Origin: Catellatospora paridis
GTDB taxonomy: Bacteria; Actinomycetota; Actinomycetes; Mycobacteriales; Micromonosporaceae
NCBI RefSeq assembly: GCF_009720365.1
Contig: NZ_ML769318.1
Coordinates: 62,001 to 126,000, forward strand
Direction: 5' to 3'
Length of the DNA stretch: 64,000 nt
A model generated the notes under the pieces. It worked only from the letters and a program-made list of their open reading frames with translations, was not told where the DNA came from and made no database searches. The position numbers and the translations under genes are program-made. Below are positions 9,170 to 19,978 of this stretch, piece after piece. Within the stretch, counting starts at the first letter, position 1. Every line of letters starts with the position of its first letter.

Positions 9170-10495
9170 ATGAGCAACGCTGGATACGCGCAGGAGCGCG
9201 AGACGACCGAGGGCAAGGTCTTCACGGTCACCGGTGGCGACTGGGACTCCATCGTCTCGGGCGTCGACCCGATGCACGACGAGCGCATCGTCGTCAACAT
9301 GGGTCCCCAGCACCCGTCCACGCACGGCGTGCTGCGCCTGGTGCTGGAGATGGAGGGCGAGACCGTCACCGAGGCCCGCCTCGTCGTCGGCTACCTGCAC
9401 ACGGGCATCGAGAAGAACATGGAGTACCGCACCTGGACGCAGGGCTCCACGTTCGTGACCCGGATGGACTACCTCGCCCCGATCTTCAACGAGACGGCGT
9501 ACAGCCTCGCGGTGGAGAAGCTGCTGGGCATCGAGGACCAGATCACCGAGCGCACCAACACCATCCGCGTGCTGATGATGGAGCTCAACCGGATCTCCTC
9601 GCACCTGGTGTGGCTGGCCACGACCGGTATGGAACTCGGCGCGCTGTCGATGATGATCTACGGCTTCCGCGAGCGTGAGTTCATCCTCGACATCTTCGAG
9701 ATGATCACCGGTCTGCGCATGAACATGGCCTACGTGCGCCCGGGCGGCGTCGCGCAGGACGTGCCGGACACGGCGATCGTGAAGATCCGCGAGTTCCTCG
9801 ACTTCATGCCCAAGCGCATCAAGGAGTACGAGGACCTGCTCTCCGGCCAGCCGATCTGGAAGGCGCGCACCCAGGGCGTCGCGGTGCTGGACGTGACCGG
9901 CTGCGTGGCGCTCGGCGTCACCGGCCCGGTGCTGCGCAGCTCCGGCCTGGCCTGGGACCTGCGCAAGACCATGCCGTACTGCGGTTACGAGACCTACGAC
10001 TTCGACGTGCCGACCCAGCCCGAGGGCGACGTGTACGCGCGCTACCTGGTGCGCCTGGCGGAGATGCGGGAGTCGCTGAAGCTCGTCGAGCAGGCGCTGG
10101 ACCGGCTCAAGCCCGGCCGGATCATGGTCGAGGACCGGAAGATCGCGTGGCCCGCGCAACTGGCGCTCGGCAACGACGGCCTGGGCAACTCGCTGGAGCA
10201 CGTCGCGCACATCATGGGCCAGTCCATGGAGTCCCTGATCCACCACTTCAAGCTGGTCACCGAGGGCTTCCGGGTCCCGGCCGGCCAGGTTTACGTGCCG
10301 ATCGAGGGCCCGCGCGGCGAGCTGGGCGCGCATGTGATCTCGGATGGGGGCACCCGGCCGTTCCGGGTGCACATGCGGGAGCCGAGCTTCGTGAACCTGC
10401 AGGCAATCCCGGCCATGGCCGAGGGCGGCCTGCTGGCAGATGTGATCGCGGGCGGGGCCAGCCTCGACCCGGTGATGGGTGGGTGTGACCGATGA
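9170..10495 (+). CDS. nuoD: NuoD, 49-kDa subunit
   Basis: Subunit D (441 aa), which forms the quinone site together with NuoB. Signatures are [56 protein letters not shown] (each partly quoted) and the C-terminal [14 protein letters not shown]. The conserved HPSTHG histidines of the quinone pocket are intact. AGGAGG lies a few bases before the ATG. The stop overlaps the nuoE start as ATGA. Confidence 0.97.
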   Translation: MSNAGYAQERETTEGKVFTVTGGDWDSIVSGVDPMHDERIVVNMGPQHPSTHGVLRLVLEMEGETVTEARLVVGYLHTGIEKNMEYRTWTQGSTFVTRMDYLAPIFNETAYSLAVEKLLGIEDQITERTNTIRVLMMELNRISSHLVWLATTGMELGALSMMIYGFREREFILDIFEMITGLRMNMAYVRPGGVAQDVPDTAIVKIREFLDFMPKRIKEYEDLLSGQPIWKARTQGVAVLDVTGCVALGVTGPVLRSSGLAWDLRKTMPYCGYETYDFDVPTQPEGDVYARYLVRLAEMRESLKLVEQALDRLKPGRIMVEDRKIAWPAQLALGNDGLGNSLEHVAHIMGQSMESLIHHFKLVTEGFRVPAGQVYVPIEGPRGELGAHVISDGGTRPFRVHMREPSFVNLQAIPAMAEGGLLADVIAGGASLDPVMGGCDR

Positions 10496-11214
10496 CAGCG
10501 CCGCAGAAGTCGGTGGACGTGTTCGACGAGAAGACCCGGGAGCTGGCGCGTGAGATCGTCGCGCGCTTCCCGGAGGGCAAGGAGCGTTCGGCACTGCTGC
10601 CGATGCTGCACCTGGTCCAGTCGGTCGAGGGGTACGTGTCCCCGGCCGGTGTCACGTTCTGCGCCGAGCAGCTCAACCTGACCAAGGCCCAGGTCGGCGC
10701 GGTCGCCACCTTCTACACCATGTACAAGCGCCGCCCGACCGGCGAGTACCTGGTCAGCGTCTGCACCAACACCCTGTGCAACGTGCTGGGCGGGCAGGAG
10801 GTCTACGACACGCTGTCCGAGACCCTCGGCGTCGGGCACGACGAGACCACCGAGGACGGCAAGATCACGCTGGAGCACGCCGAGTGCCTCGCCGCGTGCG
10901 ACTACGGCCCGGTGCTCACCGTCAACTACGACTTCTTCGACAACGTGACCCCGGAGAGCGCGCTCGACGTGGTCGGCAAGCTCAAGTCCGGGCAGCGTCC
11001 TGCGCCGACCCGCGGCGCGCGGCTGTGCTCGTTGAAGGAGACGGCATTGCAGCTGGCGGGCTTCGCCGACGAGCGCGAGGGCGCGGTCGCCGACGGCCCG
11101 GCGGGCGACTCGACGCTGCGCGGCGTGCGCCTGGCGCAGCAGCACGGGATCAGCCCGGCCGGTTTCGACATCAACACGCCCATCCCGACTCCCTCGAAGG
11201 AGGCGGCGAAGTGA
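10492..11214 (+). CDS. nuoE: NuoE, 24-kDa 2Fe-2S subunit
   Basis: Subunit E (240 aa) with the thioredoxin-like 2Fe-2S domain; the ligands are Cys91, Cys96 ([13 protein letters not shown]), Cys132 and Cys136 ([12 protein letters not shown]). It works in the NADH-oxidising tip with NuoF. About 60 residues after the domain (from [13 protein letters not shown]) form an extension that is common in actinobacteria and has no known role. ATGA overlap with nuoD and GTGA overlap with nuoF. Confidence 0.96.
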   Translation: MTAPQKSVDVFDEKTRELAREIVARFPEGKERSALLPMLHLVQSVEGYVSPAGVTFCAEQLNLTKAQVGAVATFYTMYKRRPTGEYLVSVCTNTLCNVLGGQEVYDTLSETLGVGHDETTEDGKITLEHAECLAACDYGPVLTVNYDFFDNVTPESALDVVGKLKSGQRPAPTRGARLCSLKETALQLAGFADEREGAVADGPAGDSTLRGVRLAQQHGISPAGFDINTPIPTPSKEAAK

Positions 11215-12527
11215 GCACTCCTAGTGCCGGCACCCTGGCCAAGCTCACCCCCGTCCTCACCAAGCGCTGGCTCTCCCCGGACGCCTGGCGGCTCGACGTC
11301 TACGAGCGTCTGGACGGCTACGCCGCCCTGCGCAAGGCGCTGGCCGTGCACCCCGACGACCTGATCGCCCTGATCAAGGACTCCGGCCTGCGCGGCCGCG
11401 GCGGCGCGGGCTTCCCGACCGGGCTCAAGTGGGGCTTCATCCCGCAGAACGACGGCAAGCCGCACTACCTGGTCGTCAACGCCGACGAGGGCGAGCCGGG
11501 CACCTGCAAGGACCTGCCGCTGATGGCCCACGACCCGCACTCGCTGGTCGAGGGCGTCATCATCGCCTCGTACGCGATCCGCGCCAACCGCGCCTACATC
11601 TACATCCGCGGTGAGGCGGTGCACGCCGCGCGGCGGCTGCGCCACGCGGTGGCCGAGGCGTACAAGGCCGGCTACCTCGGCAAGAACATCCTGGGCACCG
11701 GGTACGACCTCGACCTGGTGGTGCACTCCGGCGCGGGCGCGTACATCTGCGGCGAGGAGACGGCGCTGCTGGACTCGCTGGAGGGCTTCCGCGGCCAGCC
11801 GCGGCTGCGCCCGCCGTTCCCTGCGACGCACGGCCTCTACGCCAGCCCCACCGTCGTCAACAACGTGGGCACCATCGCCAGCGTGCCGTACATCGTGCTG
11901 GGCGGGGCCGCCTGGTGGAAGACGATGGGCACGGAGAAGTCGTCCGGCCCGATGATCTACTCGCTGTCCGGCCGGGTGAAGAACCCGGGCCAGTACGAGT
12001 GCTCGATGGGCATCACGCTGCGTGAGCTGATCGAGCTGGCCGGCGGTATGCAGGACGGCCACCAGCTGCGGTTCTGGACTCCGGGCGGCTCGTCGACGCC
12101 GCTGCTGACCGGCGACCACATCGACACCGCGATGGATTTCGAGTCCGTGGCGGCGGCCGGTTCCATCCTCGGCACGACCGCCGTCCAGCTCTTCAGCGAC
12201 CAGGACTGCCCGGTCTACGCGACCTACCGGTGGCTGGAGTTCTACCACCACGAGTCGTGCGGCAAGTGCACCCCGTGCCGCGAGGGCAACTACTGGATGG
12301 TGCGGGTCTACCGGCGCATCCTGTCCGGTGAGGGCACGCTCGAGGACCTGGACACCCTGCTGGACACCGCGGCCAACATCCTGGGCCGCTCCTTCTGCGG
12401 TCTCGGGGACGGCGCGACCAGCCCGGTGACCTCCTCCCTGCAGTACTTCAAGCAGGACTACCTGGACTACATCGAGGGTCGCAAGGCGCCGAAGCTCAGC
12501 GCCCACGCCCTGGCAGGAGCGCACTGA
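11211..12527 (+). CDS. nuoF: NuoF, NADH-binding FMN subunit
   Basis: The 51-kDa subunit (438 aa) that binds NADH, FMN and the 4Fe-4S cluster N3. Motifs: [16 protein letters not shown] (NADH/FMN), [31 protein letters not shown], and the N3 ligands [12 protein letters not shown] plus the later Cys in [13 protein letters not shown] start overlapping nuoE, with AAGGAGG seven bases upstream. Confidence 0.97.
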   Translation: MSTPSAGTLAKLTPVLTKRWLSPDAWRLDVYERLDGYAALRKALAVHPDDLIALIKDSGLRGRGGAGFPTGLKWGFIPQNDGKPHYLVVNADEGEPGTCKDLPLMAHDPHSLVEGVIIASYAIRANRAYIYIRGEAVHAARRLRHAVAEAYKAGYLGKNILGTGYDLDLVVHSGAGAYICGEETALLDSLEGFRGQPRLRPPFPATHGLYASPTVVNNVGTIASVPYIVLGGAAWWKTMGTEKSSGPMIYSLSGRVKNPGQYECSMGITLRELIELAGGMQDGHQLRFWTPGGSSTPLLTGDHIDTAMDFESVAAAGSILGTTAVQLFSDQDCPVYATYRWLEFYHHESCGKCTPCREGNYWMVRVYRRILSGEGTLEDLDTLLDTAANILGRSFCGLGDGATSPVTSSLQYFKQDYLDYIEGRKAPKLSAHALAGAH

Positions 12528-12529
12528 CA

Positions 12530-15001
12530 ATGAGCCAGGAAGTACAGAAGCACACCGACACCGTCACCCTGTCCATCGACGGCATCGAGGTGACCGCGCC
12601 CAAGGGCGAGCTGGTCATCCGCACCGCCGAGCGGCTGGGCATCGACATCCCGCGGTTCTGCGACCACCCGCTGCTGGCCCCGGCCGGCGCCTGCCGCCAG
12701 TGCCTGGTGGACGTGGAAGGCCAGCGCAAGCCGGTCGCCTCGTGCACCCAGACGGTGGCCGACGGCATGGTGGTGCGCACGCAGCTCACCTCCGAGGTCG
12801 CCCGCAAGGCCCAGGAGGGTGTGATGGAGCTGCTGCTCATCAACCACCCGCTGGACTGCCCCATGTGCGACAAGGGCGGCGAGTGCCCGCTGCAGAACCA
12901 GGCCATGCAGGTCGGCCGGCCGGAGTCGCGCTTCCACGAGCAGAAGCGCGAGTACCAGAAGCCGATCAACATCTCCTCGCAGGTGCTGCTGGACCGTGAG
13001 CGCTGCGTGCTCTGCCAGCGCTGCACCCGGTTCTCCGACGAGATCGCGGGTGACAAGTTCATCGACCTGATGGACCGGTCGTCGGCGGAGCAGATCGGCA
13101 TCTACCGCGACGCCTCGTTCGGCCACTCGCACGAGCACGGCACGATCGACGAGCTGGCCTACGACCAGGACGACCCCGAGTCCGGCGATGTGCCGTTCAA
13201 CTCGTACTTCTCCGGCAACACGATCCAGATCTGCCCGGTCGGCGCGCTCACCAGCGAGCAGTACCGCTTCCGCGCCCGGCCGTTCGACCTGGTCTCCTCG
13301 CCGAGCAAGTGCGAGCACTGCGCATCGGGCTGCGACATGCGCACCGACCACCGCCGCGGCAAGGTGCTGCGCCGCATGGCCGGCAACGACCCGCAGGTCA
13401 ACGAGGAGTGGAACTGCGACAAGGGCCGGTGGGGCTTCCGCTACGCCACCGCCTTCGACCGGCTCACCACCCCGCTGGTGCGCGACGCCGAGAGCGGCGA
13501 GCTGCGTGAAGCCTCCTGGACCGAGGCGATCACCGTCGCGGCCGAGGGACTGCGGGCGGCGCGGGACGGCGCGTACGGCGTCGGCGTGCTGACCGGCGGC
13601 CGGCTGACCGTCGAGGACGCCTACGCGTACGCGAAGTTCAGCCGCATCGTGCTGGGCAGCAACGACATCGACTTCCGGGCCCGCCCGCTGTCGGCGGAGG
13701 AGGCCGAGTTCCTGGCCTCGTCGGTCGTCGGCGAGCAGTCGGTCACCTACACCGACCTGGAGCAGGCCAAGCACGTGGTGCTGGTCGGCTTCGAGCCGGA
13801 GGAGGAGAGCCCGATCATCCTGCTCCGCCTGCGCAAGGCGGCGGCCAAGGGCAAGCTCAAGGTCACCTCGGTGGCCCCGTTCCTGACCCGCGGCGCGGAG
13901 AAGGCCGGCGCGACGCTGGCCCGGTGCGTGCCCGGCCAGGAGCCGGCGGTCCTGTCCAACCTGGAGGGCGTCGAGCCGGGCACGGTCGTGCTGGTCGGCG
14001 AGCGCCTGGCCACGGTCCGCGGCGGCTTCTCCGCGGCGGCGAGCCTGGCCGCGCGTACCGGCGCGAAGCTGGCCTGGGTGCCGCGGCGCGCGGGTGACCG
14101 CGGCGCGGTAGACGCGGGCTGCCTGCCCACGCTGCTGCCGGGCGGCCGTTCGGTCGCCGACGCGGCGGCGCGGGCCGAGCTGTCGGCGGCCTGGGGCGTC
14201 GCGGCGGGCGTGATCCCGAGCCAGACCGGCCGGGACACCGACGCGATCCTGGCGGCGGCCGCCTCCGGCAAGCTGGGCGCGCTGGTCGTGGCGGGGGTCG
14301 ACCCGGCCGACCTGAGCGACCCGAAGGTTGCCGAGGAGGCGCTGGACAAGGTCGGCTTCCTGGTCTCGCTGGAGCTGCGGATGAGCGCCGTGTCCCGGCG
14401 CGCGAACGTGGTGTTCCCGGTGGCGGCGCCGGCCGAGAAGGCCGGCTCGTACGTGAACTGGGAGGGCCGCCTGCGCACCTACGAGCAGGCGCTGGACACC
14501 CCGAACACGGGCGCGAAGCTGACCGACGCCCGGGTGCTCGACGCGCTGGCCGCCCGCCTGGGCGTCACGCTGGGCACCGGCGACGTGCTCGCGGTGCGCC
14601 GCGAGCTGGGCAGCCTGCCGGCGACCGGCGCGCAGCGCCCGGCCGCGCCGGCCGAGGTGGGCGCGGCCGCGCCCGCGCTGAAGCAGAACGAGGCGATCCT
14701 GGCCAGCTGGGCGCAGCTGATCGACCTGGGCAGCCTCACCGACGGCGACGAGGTGCTGGCCGGCACCGCGCGCCCGCCGGTGGTGCGCCTGTCGAAGGCC
14801 CGCGCGACCGCGCTGGGTGTCGCCGACGGCGACCCGGTGACCGTCGGGACCGCGCGGGGTGCGATCACCCTGCCGGCCGCGATCACCGAGATCTCCGATG
14901 ACGTTGTCTGGGTGCCGACCAACTCCCCGGGTTCCACGCTGCGCCGCACGCTCGGCGCGAACCCGGGTGCGGTCGTGACCGTGAGCGGAGGAAGCAAATG
15001 A
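12530..15001 (+). CDS. nuoG: NuoG, large Fe-S subunit
   Basis: The 823-aa 75-kDa subunit. The N-terminal ferredoxin domain has the cluster N1b cysteines ([18 protein letters not shown]), followed by the His/Cys cluster region ([15 protein letters not shown]) and the [10 protein letters not shown] motif. The additional [11 protein letters not shown] motif matches the extra 4Fe-4S cluster (N7) of many bacterial NuoG. The remainder is a molybdopterin-oxidoreductase-like domain without a visible cofactor role. The stop overlaps the nuoH ATG. Confidence 0.96.
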   Translation: MSQEVQKHTDTVTLSIDGIEVTAPKGELVIRTAERLGIDIPRFCDHPLLAPAGACRQCLVDVEGQRKPVASCTQTVADGMVVRTQLTSEVARKAQEGVMELLLINHPLDCPMCDKGGECPLQNQAMQVGRPESRFHEQKREYQKPINISSQVLLDRERCVLCQRCTRFSDEIAGDKFIDLMDRSSAEQIGIYRDASFGHSHEHGTIDELAYDQDDPESGDVPFNSYFSGNTIQICPVGALTSEQYRFRARPFDLVSSPSKCEHCASGCDMRTDHRRGKVLRRMAGNDPQVNEEWNCDKGRWGFRYATAFDRLTTPLVRDAESGELREASWTEAITVAAEGLRAARDGAYGVGVLTGGRLTVEDAYAYAKFSRIVLGSNDIDFRARPLSAEEAEFLASSVVGEQSVTYTDLEQAKHVVLVGFEPEEESPIILLRLRKAAAKGKLKVTSVAPFLTRGAEKAGATLARCVPGQEPAVLSNLEGVEPGTVVLVGERLATVRGGFSAAASLAARTGAKLAWVPRRAGDRGAVDAGCLPTLLPGGRSVADAAARAELSAAWGVAAGVIPSQTGRDTDAILAAAASGKLGALVVAGVDPADLSDPKVAEEALDKVGFLVSLELRMSAVSRRANVVFPVAAPAEKAGSYVNWEGRLRTYEQALDTPNTGAKLTDARVLDALAARLGVTLGTGDVLAVRRELGSLPATGAQRPAAPAEVGAAAPALKQNEAILASWAQLIDLGSLTDGDEVLAGTARPPVVRLSKARATALGVADGDPVTVGTARGAITLPAAITEISDDVVWVPTNSPGSTLRRTLGANPGAVVTVSGGSK

Positions 15002-16380
15002 TCCTCGCCCCCATCGGTTTCCTGGCCGAGGACCCGGCAACCGGTGATCCGACGCTGGTCGACTTCGGGCATGACCCGTGGTGGATCGTCCTCATCAAGG
15101 TGGTCGGCGTCTTCGTCTTCCTCGTGGTGATGACCCTGTTCACCATCTGGTACGAGCGCCGCGTGGTGGCCCGGATGCAGGTGCGTCCCGGCCCGAACCG
15201 GCACGGTCCCTTCGGTCTGCTGCAGTCGCTGGCCGACGGTCTGAAGCTGGCGTTCAAGGAAGACATCATGCCGCTCAAGGCGGACAAGGCGGTCTTCTTC
15301 CTGGCGCCGGTGATCTCGACCGTGTGCGCCTTCACCGCGTTCTCGATCATGCCGTTCGGCCCGTTCGTGTCGATGTTCGGCACGCGCACGCCGCTGCAGC
15401 TGACCGACATCTCGGTGGCGGTGCTGCTGGTGCTGGCCTGCTCCGGCATGGGCATCTACGGCATCGTGCTGGGCGGCTGGGCCTCCGGCTCGACCTACCC
15501 GCTGCTCGGCGGCCTGCGTTCCAGCGCTCAGCTGATCTCGTACGAGGTCGCGATGGGCCTGTCGTTCGTGGCCGTCTTCATGACCGCGGGCACGATGAGC
15601 ACCTCGGAGATCGTCAACGCGCAGGCGCAGGGCGCGCCGGTCAACCTGGGCGGGTTCGAGTTCACCGCGCCGAGCTGGTTCTTCCTGCTGCTGCTGCCGA
15701 GCTTCGTCATCTATGCGATCTCGGCGGTCGGCGAGACCAACCGGGCCCCGTTCGACCTCCCCGAGGCCGAGTCGGAGCTGGTCGGCGGCTTCCACACCGA
15801 GTACTCGTCGCTGAAGTTCGCGCTGTTCTTCCTGGCCGAGTACATCAACATGGTGACCGTCTCCGGTCTGTGCGCCACCCTGTTCCTGGGCGGCTGGCGC
15901 GCGCCGACCTCGTTCGAGAGCTTCTGGCCGGGCATCAACTCGGGCTGGTGGCCGCTGCTGTGGTTCACCATCAAGGTGCTGCTGCTGCTGTTCGTCTTCA
16001 TCTGGCTGCGGGGCACGCTGCCCCGGCTGCGCTACGACCAGTTCATGCGCTTCGGCTGGAAGGTCCTCATCCCGGTCAACCTGGTGTGGATCCTGGCCCT
16101 GGCCTTCATCAAGACCATGCAGAAGCAGCAGATGGACGGCTGGACCAAGGTCTGGTTCGTGGCTGTGCCGCTGGTCGTGATCCTGCTGCTGGCCCTGCTG
16201 TGGCCGCAGAAGAGGGAGGAGCCGGCCCTGCCCGTCGAGGAGCAGGTGGCCCGGCGTCCCGAGGGCAGCTTCCCGCTGCCGCCGATCGACCTGCAGGTGC
16301 CGGTGAGCCCTCGCGCCAACCGGCTGACCGCCGAGCGCGAGACCGTGCCCGCCACCGACGACGTATACAAGGAGGTGTGA
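14998..16380 (+). CDS. nuoH: NuoH, membrane subunit at the quinone entry
   Basis: Subunit H (460 aa) with eight or more membrane helices. Signatures are [35 protein letters not shown] and [20 protein letters not shown] (each partly quoted), the last lining the quinone tunnel. The C-terminal 60 residues after the last helix (from [19 protein letters not shown]) form a hydrophilic tail that is longer than in E. coli. ATGA overlap with nuoG. Confidence 0.97.
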   Translation: MILAPIGFLAEDPATGDPTLVDFGHDPWWIVLIKVVGVFVFLVVMTLFTIWYERRVVARMQVRPGPNRHGPFGLLQSLADGLKLAFKEDIMPLKADKAVFFLAPVISTVCAFTAFSIMPFGPFVSMFGTRTPLQLTDISVAVLLVLACSGMGIYGIVLGGWASGSTYPLLGGLRSSAQLISYEVAMGLSFVAVFMTAGTMSTSEIVNAQAQGAPVNLGGFEFTAPSWFFLLLLPSFVIYAISAVGETNRAPFDLPEAESELVGGFHTEYSSLKFALFFLAEYINMVTVSGLCATLFLGGWRAPTSFESFWPGINSGWWPLLWFTIKVLLLLFVFIWLRGTLPRLRYDQFMRFGWKVLIPVNLVWILALAFIKTMQKQQMDGWTKVWFVAVPLVVILLLALLWPQKREEPALPVEEQVARRPEGSFPLPPIDLQVPVSPRANRLTAERETVPATDDVYKEV

Positions 16381-16381
16381 C

Positions 16382-16918
16382 GTGGGTTCGATGACGGATG
16401 CCGTCAAGGGCTTCGGCGTGACGTTCTCTCACATGTTCAAGAAGACCGTCACCACGCACTACCCGGAGAAGCCGGACCCGACGGCCCCGCGTTACCACGG
16501 CCGGCACATCCTCAACCGCTACCCGGACGGCCTGGAGAAGTGCATCGGCTGCGAGCTGTGCGCGTGGGCCTGCCCGGCGGACGCGATCTTCGTCGAGGGC
16601 GGCGACAACACCGACACCGAGCGCTTCTCGCCCGGTGAGCGGTACGCGGCCAACTACCAGATCAACTACGCCCGGTGCATCTTCTGCGGCCTGTGCATCG
16701 AGGCCTGCCCGACCCGTTCGCTCACCATGAGCAACGAGTACGAGCTGGCCCGGGACAACCGGCAGGACCTGATCTTCACGAAGGAGCAGCTGCTCGCGCC
16801 GCTGCTGCCCGGCATGGAGCAGCCGCCGCACCCGATGCGGCTTGGCGACACCGAGAAGGACTACTACCTGGGGGCTCCGGCCAACCCGGGTACGTCGGCG
16901 GGAGCTGAGACCCGATGA
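16382..16918 (+). CDS. nuoI: NuoI, 2x 4Fe-4S ferredoxin-like subunit
   Basis: Subunit I (178 aa) with both cluster motifs, [12 protein letters not shown] (N6a) and [12 protein letters not shown] (N6b), linking NuoG to NuoB. The GTG at 16382 follows AAGGAGG by six bases; an ATG nine bases later is an alternative. The stop overlaps nuoJ as ATGA. Confidence 0.97.
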   Translation: MGSMTDAVKGFGVTFSHMFKKTVTTHYPEKPDPTAPRYHGRHILNRYPDGLEKCIGCELCAWACPADAIFVEGGDNTDTERFSPGERYAANYQINYARCIFCGLCIEACPTRSLTMSNEYELARDNRQDLIFTKEQLLAPLLPGMEQPPHPMRLGDTEKDYYLGAPANPGTSAGAETR

Positions 16919-17703
16919 CCCTTTCGACTCAGGTGCTCGCCGCGGCGGCCGAGACGGCGGGCCAGGTGTCCGGCGGGGAGAAGTGGACCTTCTTCCTGCT
17001 GGCTCCGCTCGCGGTCATCGGCGCGCTGGGCATGGTGATCGCGCGCAACGCGGTGCACTCCGCGCTGTGGCTGGTACTGACCATGCTCAGCTTCGGTGTC
17101 TTCTTCATCGTGCAGGGCGGCCCGTTCATCGGGATGGTGCAGATCATCGTCTACACCGGCGCGATCATGATGCTCTTCCTGTTCGTGCTGATGCTGGTCG
17201 GCCGCGACGCGTCGGACTCGGTGATCGAGACCCTGCGCGGGCAGAAGGTCGTCGCGGTGCTGCTGGGCCTGGGCCTGGCCGGCCTGCTCGGCACCGGCGT
17301 CCACCAGGCCACCCGGAACATGCCGGTGGCCGGCCTGGACCTGGCCAACGCCAACGGCAACGTGCAGGGCATCGCCTCGCTGCTGTTCACCAAGTACATC
17401 TGGATCTTCGAGGTCACCTCCGCGCTGCTCATCACCGCGGCGGTCGGCGCGATGCTGCTGGCCCACCGCGAGCGGGCCAAGGGCGAGCGGGTCGGCCAGG
17501 TCGCGCAGATGCGGGCGCGCTTCGAGCCGGGCAACTACCCCGGCCCCAAGCCCGGCCCGGGTGTCTTCGCGAACTCCACCTCGGTGGCCACCCCGGCGAA
17601 GCTGCCGGACGGCACCCCCGCCGAGCGGAGCATCTCGCCGATCCTGCCGACGCGCGAGCTCACCTCGGCGGAGATCGCCAACAAGCACACCGAGGGGAAG
17701 TGA
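16915..17703 (+). CDS. nuoJ: NuoJ, membrane subunit J
   Basis: Subunit J (262 aa) with five membrane helices in the first 190 residues. Signatures: [20 protein letters not shown] (partial) and [20 protein letters not shown] (partial), the helix with the pi-bulge in known structures. The C-terminal 70 residues are hydrophilic (from [12 protein letters not shown]), an actinobacterial extension. Confidence 0.96.
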   Translation: MTLSTQVLAAAAETAGQVSGGEKWTFFLLAPLAVIGALGMVIARNAVHSALWLVLTMLSFGVFFIVQGGPFIGMVQIIVYTGAIMMLFLFVLMLVGRDASDSVIETLRGQKVVAVLLGLGLAGLLGTGVHQATRNMPVAGLDLANANGNVQGIASLLFTKYIWIFEVTSALLITAAVGAMLLAHRERAKGERVGQVAQMRARFEPGNYPGPKPGPGVFANSTSVATPAKLPDGTPAERSISPILPTRELTSAEIANKHTEGK

Positions 17704-17707
17704 CTCG

Positions 17708-18007
17708 ATGACCCCCATGTACTACATCGTGCTGTCGGCTGTGCTGTTCAGCATCGGCGCCGTCGGCGTGCTGATTCGCCGCAACGCCATCGTGCTGTTC
17801 ATGTGCGTCGAGCTGATGCTCAACGCCGCGAACCTGGCCCTGGTCACCTTCGCCCGGATGAACGGGACGCTGGACGGTCAGGTGATGGCGTTCTTCTCGA
17901 TGGTGGTCGCGGCAGCCGAGGTCGTCGTCGGTCTGGCCATCATCATGTCGATCTTCCGCACGCGACGCTCGGCGAGCGTCGACGACGCGAACCTGCTGAA
18001 GTACTGA
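17708..18007 (+). CDS. nuoK: NuoK, membrane subunit K
   Basis: Subunit K (99 aa, normal length) with three helices and the two conserved helix glutamates: one in [14 protein letters not shown] and one in [20 protein letters not shown] at 17708, four bases after the nuoJ stop; a second ATG three codons later is possible. Confidence 0.96.
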   Translation: MTPMYYIVLSAVLFSIGAVGVLIRRNAIVLFMCVELMLNAANLALVTFARMNGTLDGQVMAFFSMVVAAAEVVVGLAIIMSIFRTRRSASVDDANLLKY

Positions 18008-18014
18008 GGCGGAG

Positions 18015-19976
18015 ATGGAACCAACTCTAATGCTGGCCGACGCGGCACAGGCGCCCGTCGTCTTCGCCCCCGCCACGGGCCTGCTGTCGTACATGTGGCT
18101 GCTGATCGCCGTCCCGGCGGTCAGCGCGCTGATCCTGCTGACGACCGGCCGATGGGCCGACAAGTGGGGCCACTGGCTCGGCTGCGCGTCGGTGCTGTTC
18201 TCCTTCGTGCTGGGCGCGGGCATGTTCTTCGGGCTGCGCGACCTGCCCAACCGGGCGGTGCAGCAGGAGCTCTACAGCTTCATCCCGGTCGGCAACCTGC
18301 AGGTCGACTTCGGGTTCCTGTTCGACCCGCTGACCGCCTGCTTCGTGCTGCTGATCACGGGCGTGGGTTTCCTGATCCACGTGTACGCGACCGGCTACAT
18401 GGCCCACGACGAGGGCCGCCGCCGCTTCTTCGGGTACTTCAACCTGTTCATCGCGGCGATGCTGCTGCTGGTGCTCGGCAACAACTACGTGATGCTCTAC
18501 TTCGGCTGGGAAGGCGTGGGTCTCGCGTCCTACCTGCTGATCTCCTTCTGGTACGGCCGTCCGTCCGCGGCCACCGCCGGCAAGAAGGCGTTCATCATGA
18601 ACCGCATCGGTGACGCGGGTCTGGTGCTCGGCATCTTCCTGATGTTCGCCCAACTCGGCTCGGTCAACTACGACGTGGTGTTCAGCAACGCCGGCCTGAT
18701 GCCGACCACGACGATCCTCGTGCTCGGCCTGCTGCTGCTGCTCGGCGCGACCGGCAAGTCCGGCCAGTTCCCGCTGCAGGCGTGGTTGCCCGACGCGATG
18801 GAGGGCCCGACCCCGGTCTCGGCCCTGATCCACGCCGCGACGATGGTGACCGCCGGTGTCTATCTGATCGCCCGCTCCAACCCGATCTTCTCGGCGAACA
18901 CGACGCTGCAGACGGTCGTGGTCAGCGTCGGCGCGCTCACCCTGCTGCTGGGCTGCATCATCGGCTCGGCCAAGGACGACATCAAGCGCGTGCTCGCCTG
19001 GTCGACCGTGTCGCAGATCGGCTACATGTTCCTCGGCGTCGGGCTGGGCGGCGGCGCGTACGCGCTGGCCATCATCCACCTGCTGGCGCACGGCTTCTTC
19101 AAGGCCAACATGTTCCTCGGCGCGGGCTCGGTCATGCACGGCATGAACGACCAGGTGGACATCCGCCGCTTCGGCGCGCTGTGGAAGTACATGAAGATCA
19201 CCTGGCTCACCTTCATGATGGGCTGGCTGGCGATCATCGGCATCCCGCCGCTGAGCGGCTTCTTCACCAAGGAGCCGATCATCGTGGCCGCGTTCGCGCG
19301 CCCCGGCTGGACCGGCTGGCTCTACGGCCTGGCGGCGCTGATCGGCGCTGGCCTCACCGCGTTCTACATGACCCGGCTGTTCATCCTCACCTTCCACGGC
19401 CCGAAGCGGTGGACCACCGCCAAGGAGGGCTCGGTCGACCAGCACCCGCACGAGTCCCCGCCTGTGATGACGATCCCGCTCATCTTCCTGGCGCTCGGCT
19501 CGATCTTCGCCGGCATGCTCATGGCGACCCCGGTCGCGCAGTGGCTCACCCCCGTGCTGGGCCCGCCGACCGAGGAGCACCCGAAGATGGGGCACCTCAC
19601 CATCACCGTGCTCAGCCTGGTGCTGACGGTGGCCGGTGCGGGCCTGGCGTACGCGCTGTTCCGCAAGGGCACGGCGCTGGCGCCGCAGCCGGCCGGACCG
19701 GTGGTCACCGCCGCCCGCAACAACCTCTACACCGACGCCTTCAACGAGGCGGTGTTCGAGAAGCCGGGCAAGTGGCTCACCCGGGCGCTGGTCTTCGTCG
19801 ACAACAAGGGCGTGGACGGACTCGTCAACGGGCTCGCCGCGCTGGTCGGCGGGGGCTCGGGCAGGCTGCGCCGACTCCAGACCGGCTTCGTGCGGTCGTA
19901 CGCGCTCTCGATGCTTCTCGGCGGGGTGCTGGTGCTCGGCGCCTTCGTCGCGGTGCAGCTCGGCTGGATGGGATAA
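18015..19976 (+). CDS. nuoL: NuoL, antiporter-like proton channel
   Basis: Subunit L (653 aa), the most distal antiporter-like subunit with about 15 helices and the lateral helix near the C terminus. Signatures: NYVMLYFGWEGVGLASYLLI (the key Glu), GKSGQFPLQAWLPDAMEGPT and PVSALIHAATMVTAGVYL. The gene starts seven bases after the nuoK stop, with GGCGGAG before the ATG. Confidence 0.97.
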   Translation: MEPTLMLADAAQAPVVFAPATGLLSYMWLLIAVPAVSALILLTTGRWADKWGHWLGCASVLFSFVLGAGMFFGLRDLPNRAVQQELYSFIPVGNLQVDFGFLFDPLTACFVLLITGVGFLIHVYATGYMAHDEGRRRFFGYFNLFIAAMLLLVLGNNYVMLYFGWEGVGLASYLLISFWYGRPSAATAGKKAFIMNRIGDAGLVLGIFLMFAQLGSVNYDVVFSNAGLMPTTTILVLGLLLLLGATGKSGQFPLQAWLPDAMEGPTPVSALIHAATMVTAGVYLIARSNPIFSANTTLQTVVVSVGALTLLLGCIIGSAKDDIKRVLAWSTVSQIGYMFLGVGLGGGAYALAIIHLLAHGFFKANMFLGAGSVMHGMNDQVDIRRFGALWKYMKITWLTFMMGWLAIIGIPPLSGFFTKEPIIVAAFARPGWTGWLYGLAALIGAGLTAFYMTRLFILTFHGPKRWTTAKEGSVDQHPHESPPVMTIPLIFLALGSIFAGMLMATPVAQWLTPVLGPPTEEHPKMGHLTITVLSLVLTVAGAGLAYALFRKGTALAPQPAGPVVTAARNNLYTDAFNEAVFEKPGKWLTRALVFVDNKGVDGLVNGLAALVGGGSGRLRRLQTGFVRSYALSMLLGGVLVLGAFVAVQLGWMG

Positions 19977-19978
19977 CG

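Noticed and set aside
12467-15040. 857-codon frame opposite nuoG
   Set aside because: His/Arg/Gly-rich antisense shadow; nuoG has all its cluster motifs on the plus strand.
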